Positions 7,664 through 16,026 of a DNA stretch of 39,829 bases are shown one piece after another (within the stretch, counting starts at the first letter, position 1; every line of letters starts with the position of its first letter). The notes under the pieces were generated by a model. That model worked only from the letters and a program-made list of their open reading frames with translations, did not search any database and was not told where the DNA came from. This DNA is from Cupriavidus basilensis (GTDB taxonomy: Bacteria > Pseudomonadota > Gammaproteobacteria > Burkholderiales > Burkholderiaceae): assembly GCF_029335485.1 (NCBI RefSeq), contig NZ_JARJLM010000579.1, positions 1 through 39,829 on the forward strand, given 5' to 3'. A program made the translations under genes and the position numbers.

Positions 7664-7853
7664 CGCGCTGAGGCCGGCAAGACAATCGGCCGCACCGAGC
7701 CCCGCAGCAGAACCGCCATGCATGGCGGCGCCGGGGACAAGGCCAGCGAACGCGCTGGCTTTGAACATCGATACGGGGCGTTGCGCAAGGGGGCCGGCCA
7801 TGGCCTGGCCCCCGGGGCGGCACGCGCCTGCCGTCGAGATACAGGAGACCAAG

Positions 7854-8831
7854 ATGTTGTCAAAGATGCTGTTCCCCCGGATGTTGCGTTGCGCAGCGGG
7901 AGCGCTGCTGCTCTGCGCCGCCGCGGTGGCTTCGGCGCAGACCTATCCGTCCAAGGCTGTGCGCGTCATAATTCCGTTCCCGCCCGGCGGGCCGACCGAC
8001 ACCGTCGGCCGCATGCTGGCGCAGAAGCTGGCCGAGCAGACCGGGCAGAGCTTTATCGTCGACAACCGTCCCGGTGGCCAGGGGATCATCGGCGCGGATG
8101 CGGTGGCCAAGGGCGCGGCGGACGGCTATACGCTGCTGTTCAGCGCGTCCACCTTCACTACCACGCCGATGACGCTCAAGTCGTCGCCCTACGATGTGTC
8201 CAGGGACTTCACGCCAGTCGCCCTCGTGGGCAAGGGCCCGCTGGCGGTGTCGGTCAACAGGAACCTGCCGATCAGGAGCGTCAAGGACCTGATCGACTAT
8301 GCTCAGGCGCGTCCGGGAAAGATGTCGTTCGCGATCGGCTCCCAGGCCTCCGCGGGCCATTTGTCGACCGAGATGCTCAAGCGGGCCGGCAAGCTCGACT
8401 ACCTGGTGGTGCCGTACAAGGGCTCGGCGCCGGCGTACCAGGACCTGATCGGCGGCGCCATCGACGGTTTTATCGATCCGGTGCTCGGCGCCCTGACGTA
8501 TCACAAGAGCGGCATGGTGCGCGTCGTCGCGGTCACGTCGCGGGACCGGCTGCCCTCGATGCCGGACGTGCCGACCGTCGGCGAGACGGTGCCGGGCTAC
8601 GAGTTCTACTCGTGGTACGGGCTATGGGGCCCGGCCCGGCTGCCCGCGGAAGTGACCCGGCGGCTGAACGCCGAGGTCAACAAGGCGCTGGCCTCGGACC
8701 TGCGTGCCAGGCTGGCCGAGCAGGGCTACCTGCTGTCACCCGGCACGCCGGAAGACTTCGCGCGGTTCGAGAAAGAAGACATGGCCCGTTCCGCCAAGAT
8801 CGTCGCGCAAGCGAAGATTCGCGCGGAGTAA
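7854..8831 (+). CDS. Bug-family tripartite tricarboxylate transporter substrate-binding protein
   Basis: A 325-residue periplasmic solute-binding protein of the Bug/TctC family, probably a receptor for a carboxylate such as tartrate. The signal peptide is clear: a basic N-terminus, a hydrophobic core (LRCAAGALLLCAAAVASAQ) and cleavage near ASA-Q. Family features follow: YPSKAVRVIIPFPPGGPTDT, VDNRPGGQGIIGADAVAKG, DGYTLLF, YKGSAPAYQDLIGG and the LPSMPDVPTVGE segment. The ATG at 7854 is preceded by AGGAG; longer readings have no signal peptide. It lies 190 bp after tarD and 63 bp before a sodium:solute symporter. No tctA/tctB genes are nearby, as is common for Bug proteins in Burkholderiales. 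Confidence 0.93.
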   Translation: MLSKMLFPRMLRCAAGALLLCAAAVASAQTYPSKAVRVIIPFPPGGPTDTVGRMLAQKLAEQTGQSFIVDNRPGGQGIIGADAVAKGAADGYTLLFSASTFTTTPMTLKSSPYDVSRDFTPVALVGKGPLAVSVNRNLPIRSVKDLIDYAQARPGKMSFAIGSQASAGHLSTEMLKRAGKLDYLVVPYKGSAPAYQDLIGGAIDGFIDPVLGALTYHKSGMVRVVAVTSRDRLPSMPDVPTVGETVPGYEFYSWYGLWGPARLPAEVTRRLNAEVNKALASDLRARLAEQGYLLSPGTPEDFARFEKEDMARSAKIVAQAKIRAE

Positions 8832-8894
8832 GGCAGCCCGGCCCGCGCCGCAAGCCGGGCGCGGTGTCAGTCTTTGCAGGAGACGCAAGGCATC

Positions 8895-10301
8895 ATGGAC
8901 ATATTCGACTTCAAGGACACCGCCATCATTGTCGCGATGGTGGTCGCCTATATCCTCTTTACCACCTGGCTGACGGTGCGCTCGCGCAGCAAGACCTCCA
9001 GCGAGTTCATGGTCGGCTCCCGCGCGATGCCGACCGTGGTGGCCGGCGTGCTGCTGATGTCCGAGTTCATCGGCGCGAAGTCGACCATCGGCACGGCGCA
9101 GGCGGCGTTCGAATCCGGCATGGCCGCCTCCTGGGCCGTATTGAGCGCGGCGATCGGTTTTCCGCTGTTTGGCTATTTCCTGGCCAGCAAGCTCTACAGC
9201 TCCGGGGAGTACACGATCTCCGGCGCCATTTCCAAGCGCTACGGCCGCTCCACGCAGGTCGTGGTGTCGCTGATCATGATCTACGCGCTGCTGCTGGTGA
9301 ACGTGGGCAACTATGTGAGCGGGGCTGCTGCGATTGCCACCGTGCTGAAGATCAACCTGCCGACCGCCGCCCTGGTGACCGCCTTCGTCAGCACCTTCTA
9401 CTTTGCCTTCGGCGGCATGAAGAGCGTGGCCTACGTGTCCATCCTGCACAGCGGCATCAAGTACATCGGCGTGCTGATCGTTACCGCGGTGGCGCTATAC
9501 CTGTGCAAGGGATTCGCGCCGATGCGGCAGGCGCTGCCGTCGTTCTACTTCACCTGGGACGGCCACGTGGGCGCCTCGACCATCGTCGCCTGGATCATCG
9601 GCAACGTAGGCGCCATCTTCTCCACGCAATACATCATCCAGGCCATTTCCTCGACCAAAAGCCCCGGCGCCGCCCGCCGTTCCACCTATGTGGCGGCGGC
9701 GCTATGCATCCCGATCAGCTTTGCGCTCGGCATCATCGGGCTGGCCGCACGCTACCTGCATCCGGACATGGACAGCCTGTACGCGCTGCCGGTGTTCCTG
9801 CAGAGCATGAATGTGTACCTCGCCGGCTTTGTCACGGTTTCGCTGGTCGCCTCCATCTTTATCGGCGTCAGCACGGTTGCGCTGGCTATCTCGTCGCTGG
9901 TGGTGCGGGATTTCTATGTGCCGTATTTCAAGCCCACGCCGGAGAGGGAGTTCCGCGCCACGCGTGTGCTTTCCCTGGTCATCGGCTTTGTACCGCTGAT
10001 CTTCGTGTTCTTCGCTCCGGGCCTGCTGCACTTGTCATTTTTCACGCGGGCGCTGCGGCTCTCGATCTCCATCGTGGCCGTGATCGGCTTCTATCTGCCG
10101 TTCTTCAACGGCAACCGCGGCGCCACGCTTGGCTTGCTGGGGGCGGCCGCCACGACTACCGCCTGGTACCTGCTGGGCGATCCCTACGGCATCGACAATA
10201 TGTATATCGCGCTGGTGACGCCGGCCGTGGTGATCTTCGTGGAGAAGCTGTTCCACTGGCATGAGCAGAAGGCGGCGGGGGACTATCGCCGCTCGGCCTG
10301 A
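8895..10301 (+). CDS. Sodium:solute symporter family permease
   Basis: A 468-residue inner-membrane protein of the SSS family with about 13 hydrophobic segments from residue 9 (TAIIVAMVVAYILFTTWLTV) to the last near LVTPAVVIFVEKLF. SSS-like features are the SSEFMVGSRAMPTVVAGVLL segment after TM1 and the GKYIG-like LHSGIKYIGVL in the middle. It ends in a short basic cytoplasmic tail. The start is the ATG at 8895 after AGGAG/AAGG; upstream alternatives use rare start codons. It is the last gene of the tarD operon and converges with the LysR gene ending at 10312, leaving a 10-bp gap. By position it probably imports tartrate or a related hydroxy acid with Na+. Whether the Bug protein hands substrate to it is unknown. 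Confidence 0.9.
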   Translation: MDIFDFKDTAIIVAMVVAYILFTTWLTVRSRSKTSSEFMVGSRAMPTVVAGVLLMSEFIGAKSTIGTAQAAFESGMAASWAVLSAAIGFPLFGYFLASKLYSSGEYTISGAISKRYGRSTQVVVSLIMIYALLLVNVGNYVSGAAAIATVLKINLPTAALVTAFVSTFYFAFGGMKSVAYVSILHSGIKYIGVLIVTAVALYLCKGFAPMRQALPSFYFTWDGHVGASTIVAWIIGNVGAIFSTQYIIQAISSTKSPGAARRSTYVAAALCIPISFALGIIGLAARYLHPDMDSLYALPVFLQSMNVYLAGFVTVSLVASIFIGVSTVALAISSLVVRDFYVPYFKPTPEREFRATRVLSLVIGFVPLIFVFFAPGLLHLSFFTRALRLSISIVAVIGFYLPFFNGNRGATLGLLGAAATTTAWYLLGDPYGIDNMYIALVTPAVVIFVEKLFHWHEQKAAGDYRRSA

Positions 10302-10311
10302 ACGCCGTCGG

Positions 10312-11226
10312 CTAGCGGGCCGTTTCGGGCCACAGCGGGGAATCCATGGAGAAATCCGCCGCTTCCAGCGTGATCTCCCTGAGCGAGCGGACCACGGAGC
10401 GCGTATCGCCGGCGCGCCAGTGGAAGTGGTAGGAGAGATTGTGCAGGGGCCGCGCGCACGCCAGTTCGACCAGCTTGTCCGCGCGCAGGAACGGCTGGAC
10501 GTACACCCTGGGAAAGAAGCTGATGCCGACCCCCGAGACGGCCAGCGCGATGAGTGCCGTCAGGCTGTTGCAGACCAGTGCGCGCGGAATCTCCAGCCGT
10601 TGCTCCGCCGCCCATTGCTCGAAAGCGCGAGACAGGCCAGCCTCCGCGCTGAGCGTGATGACAGGATGATCCACGAAATGCCGTGGGGTCAGCACCGTCC
10701 CTTTCGGCAGCCGCTGCGGCGATGCCATCCATCCGTACTCCAGTTCTCCGACCTTCTCGTTGGCCAGGCCAGGGGAGGGGGACGGACCGGGAATAATGGC
10801 GAAATCCAGTTCGCCGCGCTCCAGTCTTCTCTCCAGGCGCAAGGCCAGGTCCACCTGCGGCTCCAGGACGAGGTTAGGGTGGAGTTCGCGCACGCGCGCA
10901 ACGAAGCCCGGGAACCAGGTTGACGCCACCAGCTCGCTGATGCCGAACCGGCAAGTGCCGCGCAGGGCGCCCGGCATGTCCAGGCCGGCGCGGATGCGGC
11001 CTTCGATGTCAAGCATCTGGCTTGCGTGTTCCAGCAAGCGCTCGCCCGCATCCGTGATCACGGCGCGTTGTCCGGTGCGGTCGAACAGCGCCTTGCCGAG
11101 ATCGTCCTCCAACTCGGCGATGCGCTTGGATAGCGAGGATTGCGTGACGTGCAGCCGTGATGCCGCGACCGAGAAACTGCCCAGCTTTGCTGCCCAGAAG
11201 AATGCTTCCAGTTGCTTCAGCGTCAT
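10312..11226 (-). CDS. LysR-family transcriptional regulator
   Basis: A 304-residue LysR-type regulator. The HTH is at the N-terminus (MTLKQLEAFFWAAKLGSFSV, then AASRLHVTQSSLSKRIAELE). The periplasmic-binding-protein-like effector domain starts near residue 90 (GTCRFGISELVASTWFPGFV). I chose the ATG at 11226 because GGAG sits 8 bp upstream; a GTG at 11235 does not have that spacing. It is divergent from the Bug gene at 11389, sharing a 162-bp intergenic region, the classic arrangement in which LysR regulates both itself and its neighbour. It converges with the symporter gene. Its likely targets are the Bug gene and the PEP-mutase-family gene that follows. Confidence 0.92.
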   Translation of the reverse strand: MTLKQLEAFFWAAKLGSFSVAASRLHVTQSSLSKRIAELEDDLGKALFDRTGQRAVITDAGERLLEHASQMLDIEGRIRAGLDMPGALRGTCRFGISELVASTWFPGFVARVRELHPNLVLEPQVDLALRLERRLERGELDFAIIPGPSPSPGLANEKVGELEYGWMASPQRLPKGTVLTPRHFVDHPVITLSAEAGLSRAFEQWAAEQRLEIPRALVCNSLTALIALAVSGVGISFFPRVYVQPFLRADKLVELACARPLHNLSYHFHWRAGDTRSVVRSLREITLEAADFSMDSPLWPETAR

Positions 11227-11388
11227 TGTCGACACTCCGACTTGTCCCGGAAGTGGGCGGTCGGGTCGCGCTTGTCGTGGTTATTCCGTCTTTTCATGTG
11301 GGGTCGTGAAGATTAGTCGCTTTTTCTCAGGCCGGCATTTACGTATCTTGCGTCCATTATCGATGCAGACTTCGGGATGGGGAAAAAC

Positions 11389-12351
11389 ATGTCGCTTAGG
11401 CTAAACACTTGTCTTCTGTGCGTGACGGCGCTGGCCTCCGCTGCCGCGCAGGCGGCGTGGCCGGACGACCGGCCGATTCAGGTACTGGTGGGATTCGCTG
11501 CCGGGGGCGGCACCGATACCATGGTGCGCGCCATGGCCCCGTTCATGCAAAAGTACCTGGGCGCCAAAGCCAGCCTGGTCATACAGAACAAGCCCGGCGC
11601 CGCCGGCGAGATTGCCAATACCAGCCTGATGCGGGCCGTACCGGACGGCTACACGATCGGCATCGTCAACCTGCCGGCGATGGCATTCGCGCCGCTGTAC
11701 AGGAAAACCGGCTTCGATCCCGCGGCGCTGCGGCTGGTTGCCCGGGTGCTCAGCGATCCCACCATACTGGTGACCAAGGCGGACAGCCCGTTCAATAACC
11801 TGAACGATGTGGTGTCGGCGCTGAAGAAGAAGCCGGGTTCGCTGTCGTTCGGCCATAACGGCGTGGGTACGAATGGGCACCTGGCGCTGTTGCAGTTGCA
11901 GAACGTGGCGGCGGTGAAGCTGAACGATGTTCCGTATAACGGCACCGCGCAATCCAAGACGGCCTTGTTCGGCGGGCATATCGACTTTGCAACGGTCACC
12001 ACCGGCGAGTTGCAGGATGCGAGCAAGGAGGCCGTGCCGCTGAAGATCATCGCGCAGATGGGCGAGAAGCGGGCGGCTTCGCTTCCGAACGTGCCCACCG
12101 CCAGGGAGCAGGGTTTTGACGACGTCATGCCCGCGGAGCGCGGCGTGGCGGCTCCCGCGGGTGTGCCCGCGGTCATTCTCGATAAACTGCGCATGGCGAT
12201 TAGGGCGACCTTGCAGGATCCCGAGTATCTGAAGAAGGCTGGCAACGATGCGCCGGTCCTGGCCTATCTTTCCGGAGACGATTGGGCAAAGGAGATCGCG
12301 GCCCGCAAGCCGACCATGCGCAAGCTGGCCGACGGCATGCCGAAGGATTGA
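11389..12351 (+). CDS. Bug-family tripartite tricarboxylate transporter substrate-binding protein
   Basis: A periplasmic binding protein of 320 residues from the chosen start. The signal peptide is short (MSLRLNTCLLCVTALASAAA, then QAAW), with cleavage probably after AQA. Bug features: DRPIQVLVGFAAGGGTDTMV, IQNKPGAAGEIANTSLM, DGYTIGIV, YNGTAQSKTALFGGHIDF and LPNVPTAREQGFDD. An in-frame ATG at 11377 would add MGKN. I prefer 11389 because GGGGA then serves as the ribosome binding site, but either is possible. It is divergent from the LysR gene and 81 bp ahead of a PEP-mutase-family gene. No permease gene lies beside it, so its membrane partner is encoded elsewhere or it is a sensor-type receptor. 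Confidence 0.92.
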   Translation: MSLRLNTCLLCVTALASAAAQAAWPDDRPIQVLVGFAAGGGTDTMVRAMAPFMQKYLGAKASLVIQNKPGAAGEIANTSLMRAVPDGYTIGIVNLPAMAFAPLYRKTGFDPAALRLVARVLSDPTILVTKADSPFNNLNDVVSALKKKPGSLSFGHNGVGTNGHLALLQLQNVAAVKLNDVPYNGTAQSKTALFGGHIDFATVTTGELQDASKEAVPLKIIAQMGEKRAASLPNVPTAREQGFDDVMPAERGVAAPAGVPAVILDKLRMAIRATLQDPEYLKKAGNDAPVLAYLSGDDWAKEIAARKPTMRKLADGMPKD

Positions 12352-12432
12352 ACGGCGGCGCTGCCCCCGTTTGCCACAGACCCATCCCGATCTATTCCTA
12401 TCTTCAGCTCCATTCTTACCGCCCACCAGGTC

Positions 12433-13338
12433 ATGCAAAGAATTTCCCCAGCGCAGAAGACGGCCTCACTGCGTGAACTCCTGCGGACGAACGCCTTCAT
12501 CGTGGCGCCCGCCGTCCACGATATCTTCAGCCTTCGGCTGGTCGAGCAAGCGGGCTTCCGCAGTGCGTGCATCAGCGGTGCCATGCTTTCATACAGCCTG
12601 TTGGGCATACCGGACATCGGTCTTCTTACGCTGACGGAGTGCGTCGAGCATTGCCGCCGCCTGACGCGTGCATCGTCCATTCCCATTACCGCCGATGGCG
12701 ATGCGGGCTATGGCAATCCGCGCGGCGTGCATTACGCCGTCGAACTGTTCGAGGAGGCCGGTGCGGCCGGTTTGAATATCGAGGACCAGGTGGTGCCAAG
12801 GCGCTGGGGTTCGACGGCAGGCAAGGAAGTCGTGTCCGTGGGGGAAATGGTGGCGAAGATCGATGCCGCGCGACGCGCCAGGCGTGACGGCAACTTTCTC
12901 ATCATTGCCAGGACGGATGCGTTTGCATGCGAATCCACCGGGCAGGTCATCGATCGGGCGCGGGCATATCAGGACGCCGGGGCCGATATGCTGCTGCCCG
13001 TCGCGCCGCGCACGCGGGAAGACATCCGCCGCCTGGCGCGTGCCCTGGAGATTCCGGTGACGCTCAGCGCCGGTACCGGGCTTGCCCCTGGTGCTTCCTG
13101 CGCCAATGTACCGCTGTCGCAGTTGCCGGAGCTGGGTGTGCGCCGGGCCAGCCTGACTACGCTATTGCCGGGTGCGTCCGTGGCTGGCATGAAGGCCAGC
13201 CTGGAATCGGTGCAGCGACGGCTGCGCGGCAGCGAAAGCAGTGAGGGTATCGACGCGGCGGTAAGCGGCGCGGCGAGCCTGGATGGGCTTTTCGATGCGG
13301 CTGCCCAAAGCGCTTTCGAGGCAGCCTTGCTGCGGTGA
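12433..13338 (+). CDS. Isocitrate lyase/PEP mutase superfamily enzyme, lyase cysteine absent
   Basis: A 301-residue TIM-barrel enzyme of the isocitrate lyase / PEP mutase superfamily, which makes or breaks C-C or P-C bonds next to an enolate. The Mg-binding motif DGDAGYG (D88, D90) and IEDQ (E117, D118) are intact. The loop that carries the catalytic cysteine in methylisocitrate lyase (PK/RRCGH) reads PRRWGS at residues 122-127, so both Cys and His are replaced. Known cysteine-less members include PEP mutase, phosphonopyruvate hydrolase and the oxaloacetate decarboxylase PA4872. A decarboxylase or hydrolase is therefore at least as likely as a lyase. It shares a presumed transcript with the upstream Bug gene and is presumably controlled by the LysR protein. 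Its substrate is unassigned. Confidence 0.85.
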   Translation: MQRISPAQKTASLRELLRTNAFIVAPAVHDIFSLRLVEQAGFRSACISGAMLSYSLLGIPDIGLLTLTECVEHCRRLTRASSIPITADGDAGYGNPRGVHYAVELFEEAGAAGLNIEDQVVPRRWGSTAGKEVVSVGEMVAKIDAARRARRDGNFLIIARTDAFACESTGQVIDRARAYQDAGADMLLPVAPRTREDIRRLARALEIPVTLSAGTGLAPGASCANVPLSQLPELGVRRASLTTLLPGASVAGMKASLESVQRRLRGSESSEGIDAAVSGAASLDGLFDAAAQSAFEAALLR

Positions 13339-13389
13339 CCGGGGCGTGGACGCACCACGGAATCTGCCGCCGGGCGGCTGGTTGCCGCG

Positions 13390-14004
13390 CTAGCGCGGTG
13401 GCGCACCTGGCCGGTCCGCCTGACCGGCTGGCGCGGCCTGGCGGGTTTGCCTGGGCAAGGCGGGCGATGCGTACGTCTTCTGGTAGTGCACCGTGAACGT
13501 TCCCAGCGCGGCGAGGGCCGCTTGCGGATCGTGGCTCGGCTTGACGGCGAACGCGTCGAAGCCGCAGCGCGCCATATAGTGCACGGTGTCGATCATCACG
13601 TCGCCCACGGCGCGCAGCTCGCCCGTCCAGCCATATTGCGTGCGCAGCATCTGCGCCAGCGAATAGCCGCGCCCGTCCGTATAGACCGGGAAGTCGATCG
13701 CCAGGTGGGCGATGCCGGTCGGGTCGATGATGGCGGCGCCGGCCTCCAGCAAGGCTTCCGGGTCCGCATCCGGTGCCAGGTACACGGCCACCGGGTGGCG
13801 GCGCAGGCGTAGCGCGTGGCGTGCCGCCTGCCATGTCTCGGGCGTGACCAGCCATCCTTGCTCGTCTGGCGGCATGCCTGGCATGGCCGATGGCGGCGCG
13901 TCCTTGTCCGCCACGAAGGCACGCCAGATGTCTGCCTCGAGCCCGCCATGGCGGATCACGTTCTTTACGTGGTGCATGGGTGTGCCAACCTGGATCTCAG
14001 ACAC
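13390..14004 (-). CDS. DUF934 protein, sulfite reductase-associated
   Basis: A 204-residue protein of the DUF934 family, commonly found next to cysI in Beta- and Alphaproteobacteria and thought to assist assimilatory sulfite reduction; its biochemical role is not established. The conserved core covers residues 40-175 (GWLVTPETWQAARHALRLRR, then IDPTGIAHLAIDFPVYTDGR and GYSLAQMLRTQYGWTGELRA). The C-terminal 30 residues are low-complexity Pro/Ala/Gly/Arg. The start is the GTG at 14004, with GGAGG 6 bp upstream. It overlaps the cysI stop by 8 nt, so translation is probably coupled. An ATG at residue 10 (MHHVKN) is a weaker alternative. Confidence 0.85.
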   Translation of the reverse strand: MSEIQVGTPMHHVKNVIRHGGLEADIWRAFVADKDAPPSAMPGMPPDEQGWLVTPETWQAARHALRLRRHPVAVYLAPDADPEALLEAGAAIIDPTGIAHLAIDFPVYTDGRGYSLAQMLRTQYGWTGELRAVGDVMIDTVHYMARCGFDAFAVKPSHDPQAALAALGTFTVHYQKTYASPALPRQTRQAAPAGQADRPGAPPR

Positions 14005-15736
14005 GGGCCACCTCCGCCTGCTGCCGCCGCGCGACGATCCTCGGGTCCTGGTAGACCGCCTGCTTGAAGGGGTCCAGCCCCACGCGTTCCACCACATCGA
14101 TAAAGCGCTCAGCCTCGTCGTCGCGCAGCGACAGGTAGGTGTCGATCAGCAGCGCGACCACATCGGGGATTTCATCGCGCGCGAAGGACGGGCCGATGAT
14201 GCGGCCGATGGCGGCACCGCCGCCTTTGTGCTGGTCGAGCAGGGCATTGCCCGCGGCGCCGTTCTGGCGGCCACCGATGGTGACCTGGTACCACTCCTCG
14301 CCGGCCTTGTCCACGCCGAGGATGCCGATATGGCCAACGTGGTGGTGCCCGCAGGAGTTGATGCAGCCGGAGATGTTCAGGTCCAGCTCGCCGATGTCGA
14401 ACAGATAGTCCAGGTCGTCGAAGCGGCGCTGGATGGCCTCCGCCAGCGGAATCGACACCGCGTTGGCCAGCGAGCAGAAGTCCCCGCCGGGGCAGGCGAT
14501 GATATTGGTCAGCAGGCCGATATTCGCCGTGGCCAGGTTGTGCGCTTCCAGGTCCTGCCAGAGCGAGTAAAGCGCGCCGCGGCGCACGTCGGCCAGGATC
14601 AGGTTCTGCTCGTGGGAGACGCGCAGCTCGCCAAAACCGTAGCGGTCGGCCATGTCGGCCACGGCCTCCATCTGGTCGGCCGTGATGTCGCCGGGTGGCA
14701 CGCCGGTGGCCTTGAGCGAGACGGTCACCGCGGCATAGCCGGGCACGCGGTGCGCATGCACGTTGCTGCGCAGCCAGCGGGCGAAGCGCGGGTGCGCGGC
14801 CGCCAGGGCGGGCGTCGGGCCTGCCTCGTCCGCCGCGCCGGGATCATAGGCCGGCGTGGTGAAGCGGCTGGCCACGCCTTTGACGAATTCGGCGCTGACC
14901 GTATCCGGGCCGCCCCGGATCCGCTGCCATAATTCGTCCACCTGCTGGGCAAACACGCCCGGCGTGAGGTCCTTGACCAGGATCTTGATGCGCGCCTTGT
15001 ATTTGTTGTCTCGCCGCCCGTGCAGGTTGTAGACCCGCAATGTGGCTTGCAGGTAGGTGAGCAGGTCGGACCAATGCACAAAGGCGTTGATCAGCTTGCC
15101 CACCATCGGCGTGCGGCCCATGCCGCCGCCTACCCAGACCCGGAAGCCAAGCTCGCCGTCCTGTTCCACCGCCTGCAAGCCGATGTCGTGCACGCCCACG
15201 GCCGCGCGGTCGGTGGTGGCCCCGCTGACGGCGATCTTGAACTTGCGCGGCAGGAAGGCAAACTCGGGGTGCAGCATCGACCATTGCCGGATGATCTCGC
15301 ACCACACCAGCGGGTTCACCACCTCGTCCGGCGCCAGGCCGGCGAAATGGTCGGTGGTGGTATTGCGGATGCAGTTGCCGCTGGTCTGGATCGCATGCAT
15401 CTGCACGGTGGCCAGTTCGGCCAGGATGGCGGGCGCGTCTTCCAGGCGGGGCCAGTTGAACTGCATGTTCTGGCGGGTGCTGAAGTGCCCGTAGCCGCGA
15501 TCCCAGCGCCGCGAGATATCGGCGAGCTTGCGCAGTTGCCGGGAGACCAGCATGCCGTAGGGAATCGCCACGCGCAGCATGGGCGCATGCCGCTGGATAT
15601 AAAGGCCGTTCTGCAGGCGCAGCACGCGGAATTCGTCTTCGGTGAGCTGGCCGTTCAGGAAGCGTTCGGTCTGGCCGGCGAATTGCGCCACGCGCTGATC
15701 GACCAGTTGCTGGTCGATGGTGTCATACAAATACAT
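13997..15736 (-). CDS. cysI: Sulfite reductase, siroheme/4Fe-4S hemoprotein (beta) subunit
   Basis: Reduces sulfite to sulfide in cysteine biosynthesis; the related nitrite reductases share the fold. The 579-residue protein has both ferredoxin-like half-domains. It has the siroheme-binding TSGNCIRNTT and STRQNMQ segments. The cluster ligands are C415-x5-C421 (CPGGDFC) and C458-x3-C462 (CINSC, followed by GHHHVGHIGILG). The ATG at 15736 gives the normal N-terminus MYLYDTIDQQLVDQRVAQFA. The next gene, DUF934, overlaps it. No flavoprotein CysJ and no cysH/cysD/cysN are in the window, so electrons probably come from another donor. Sulfite is preferred over nitrite because of the DUF934 partner. 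Confidence 0.92.
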   Translation of the reverse strand: MYLYDTIDQQLVDQRVAQFAGQTERFLNGQLTEDEFRVLRLQNGLYIQRHAPMLRVAIPYGMLVSRQLRKLADISRRWDRGYGHFSTRQNMQFNWPRLEDAPAILAELATVQMHAIQTSGNCIRNTTTDHFAGLAPDEVVNPLVWCEIIRQWSMLHPEFAFLPRKFKIAVSGATTDRAAVGVHDIGLQAVEQDGELGFRVWVGGGMGRTPMVGKLINAFVHWSDLLTYLQATLRVYNLHGRRDNKYKARIKILVKDLTPGVFAQQVDELWQRIRGGPDTVSAEFVKGVASRFTTPAYDPGAADEAGPTPALAAAHPRFARWLRSNVHAHRVPGYAAVTVSLKATGVPPGDITADQMEAVADMADRYGFGELRVSHEQNLILADVRRGALYSLWQDLEAHNLATANIGLLTNIIACPGGDFCSLANAVSIPLAEAIQRRFDDLDYLFDIGELDLNISGCINSCGHHHVGHIGILGVDKAGEEWYQVTIGGRQNGAAGNALLDQHKGGGAAIGRIIGPSFARDEIPDVVALLIDTYLSLRDDEAERFIDVVERVGLDPFKQAVYQDPRIVARRQQAEVARV

Positions 15737-15789
15737 TGAGACTTCCAGGTGTGCCGGGCGGGGCGTGGGAGACGCAGCCCTCGCCGGTT

Positions 15790-15904
15790 AGTGTCCTGAG
15801 TCTGAAATTCGTCGAAGAAATATGTCTGTCATGACGATGGATCGCGCGTCGTATCGGCGGACTTATCGGCTGACTCATTCAACGAATTTGTGATTCAGGA
15901 CACT
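15790..15904. mobile_element. 115-bp MITE-like element with 25-bp imperfect terminal inverted repeats
   Basis: The ends are AGTGTCCTGA and TCAGGACACT, perfect over 10 bp. The inverted repeat extends to 25 bp with 21 matches (15790-15814 against 15880-15904) and encloses 65 bp with no coding potential. It lies 54 bp upstream of cysI, between cysI and a methyltransferase gene. I see no convincing target-site duplication. It could be a MITE or the joined ends of a deleted insertion sequence; I cannot name the parent family. Confidence 0.6.
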
Positions 15905-16026
15905 TGGGACTGTGGGTAGTCATGAGGCTAGCGCCGCGCGCGCGTGCTGAACAGGAGCAGCTGATGCTGTTTGGGCCGTATCAGTGACGATGCCGGCGGC
16001 CGCCGGCATGGGCGAATGCCGGGCTT

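Noticed and set aside
5615-7852. Minus-strand frame of about 745 codons opposite SDR and tarD
   Set aside because: Shadow of tarD. His/Arg/Gly-rich composition with no domain, while tarD has all active-site residues.
7718-10264. Plus-strand frame of about 848 codons over the Bug and symporter genes
   Set aside because: Out of frame with both genes and Arg/Gly-rich. It crosses two genes with clear signal peptide and membrane segments in other frames.
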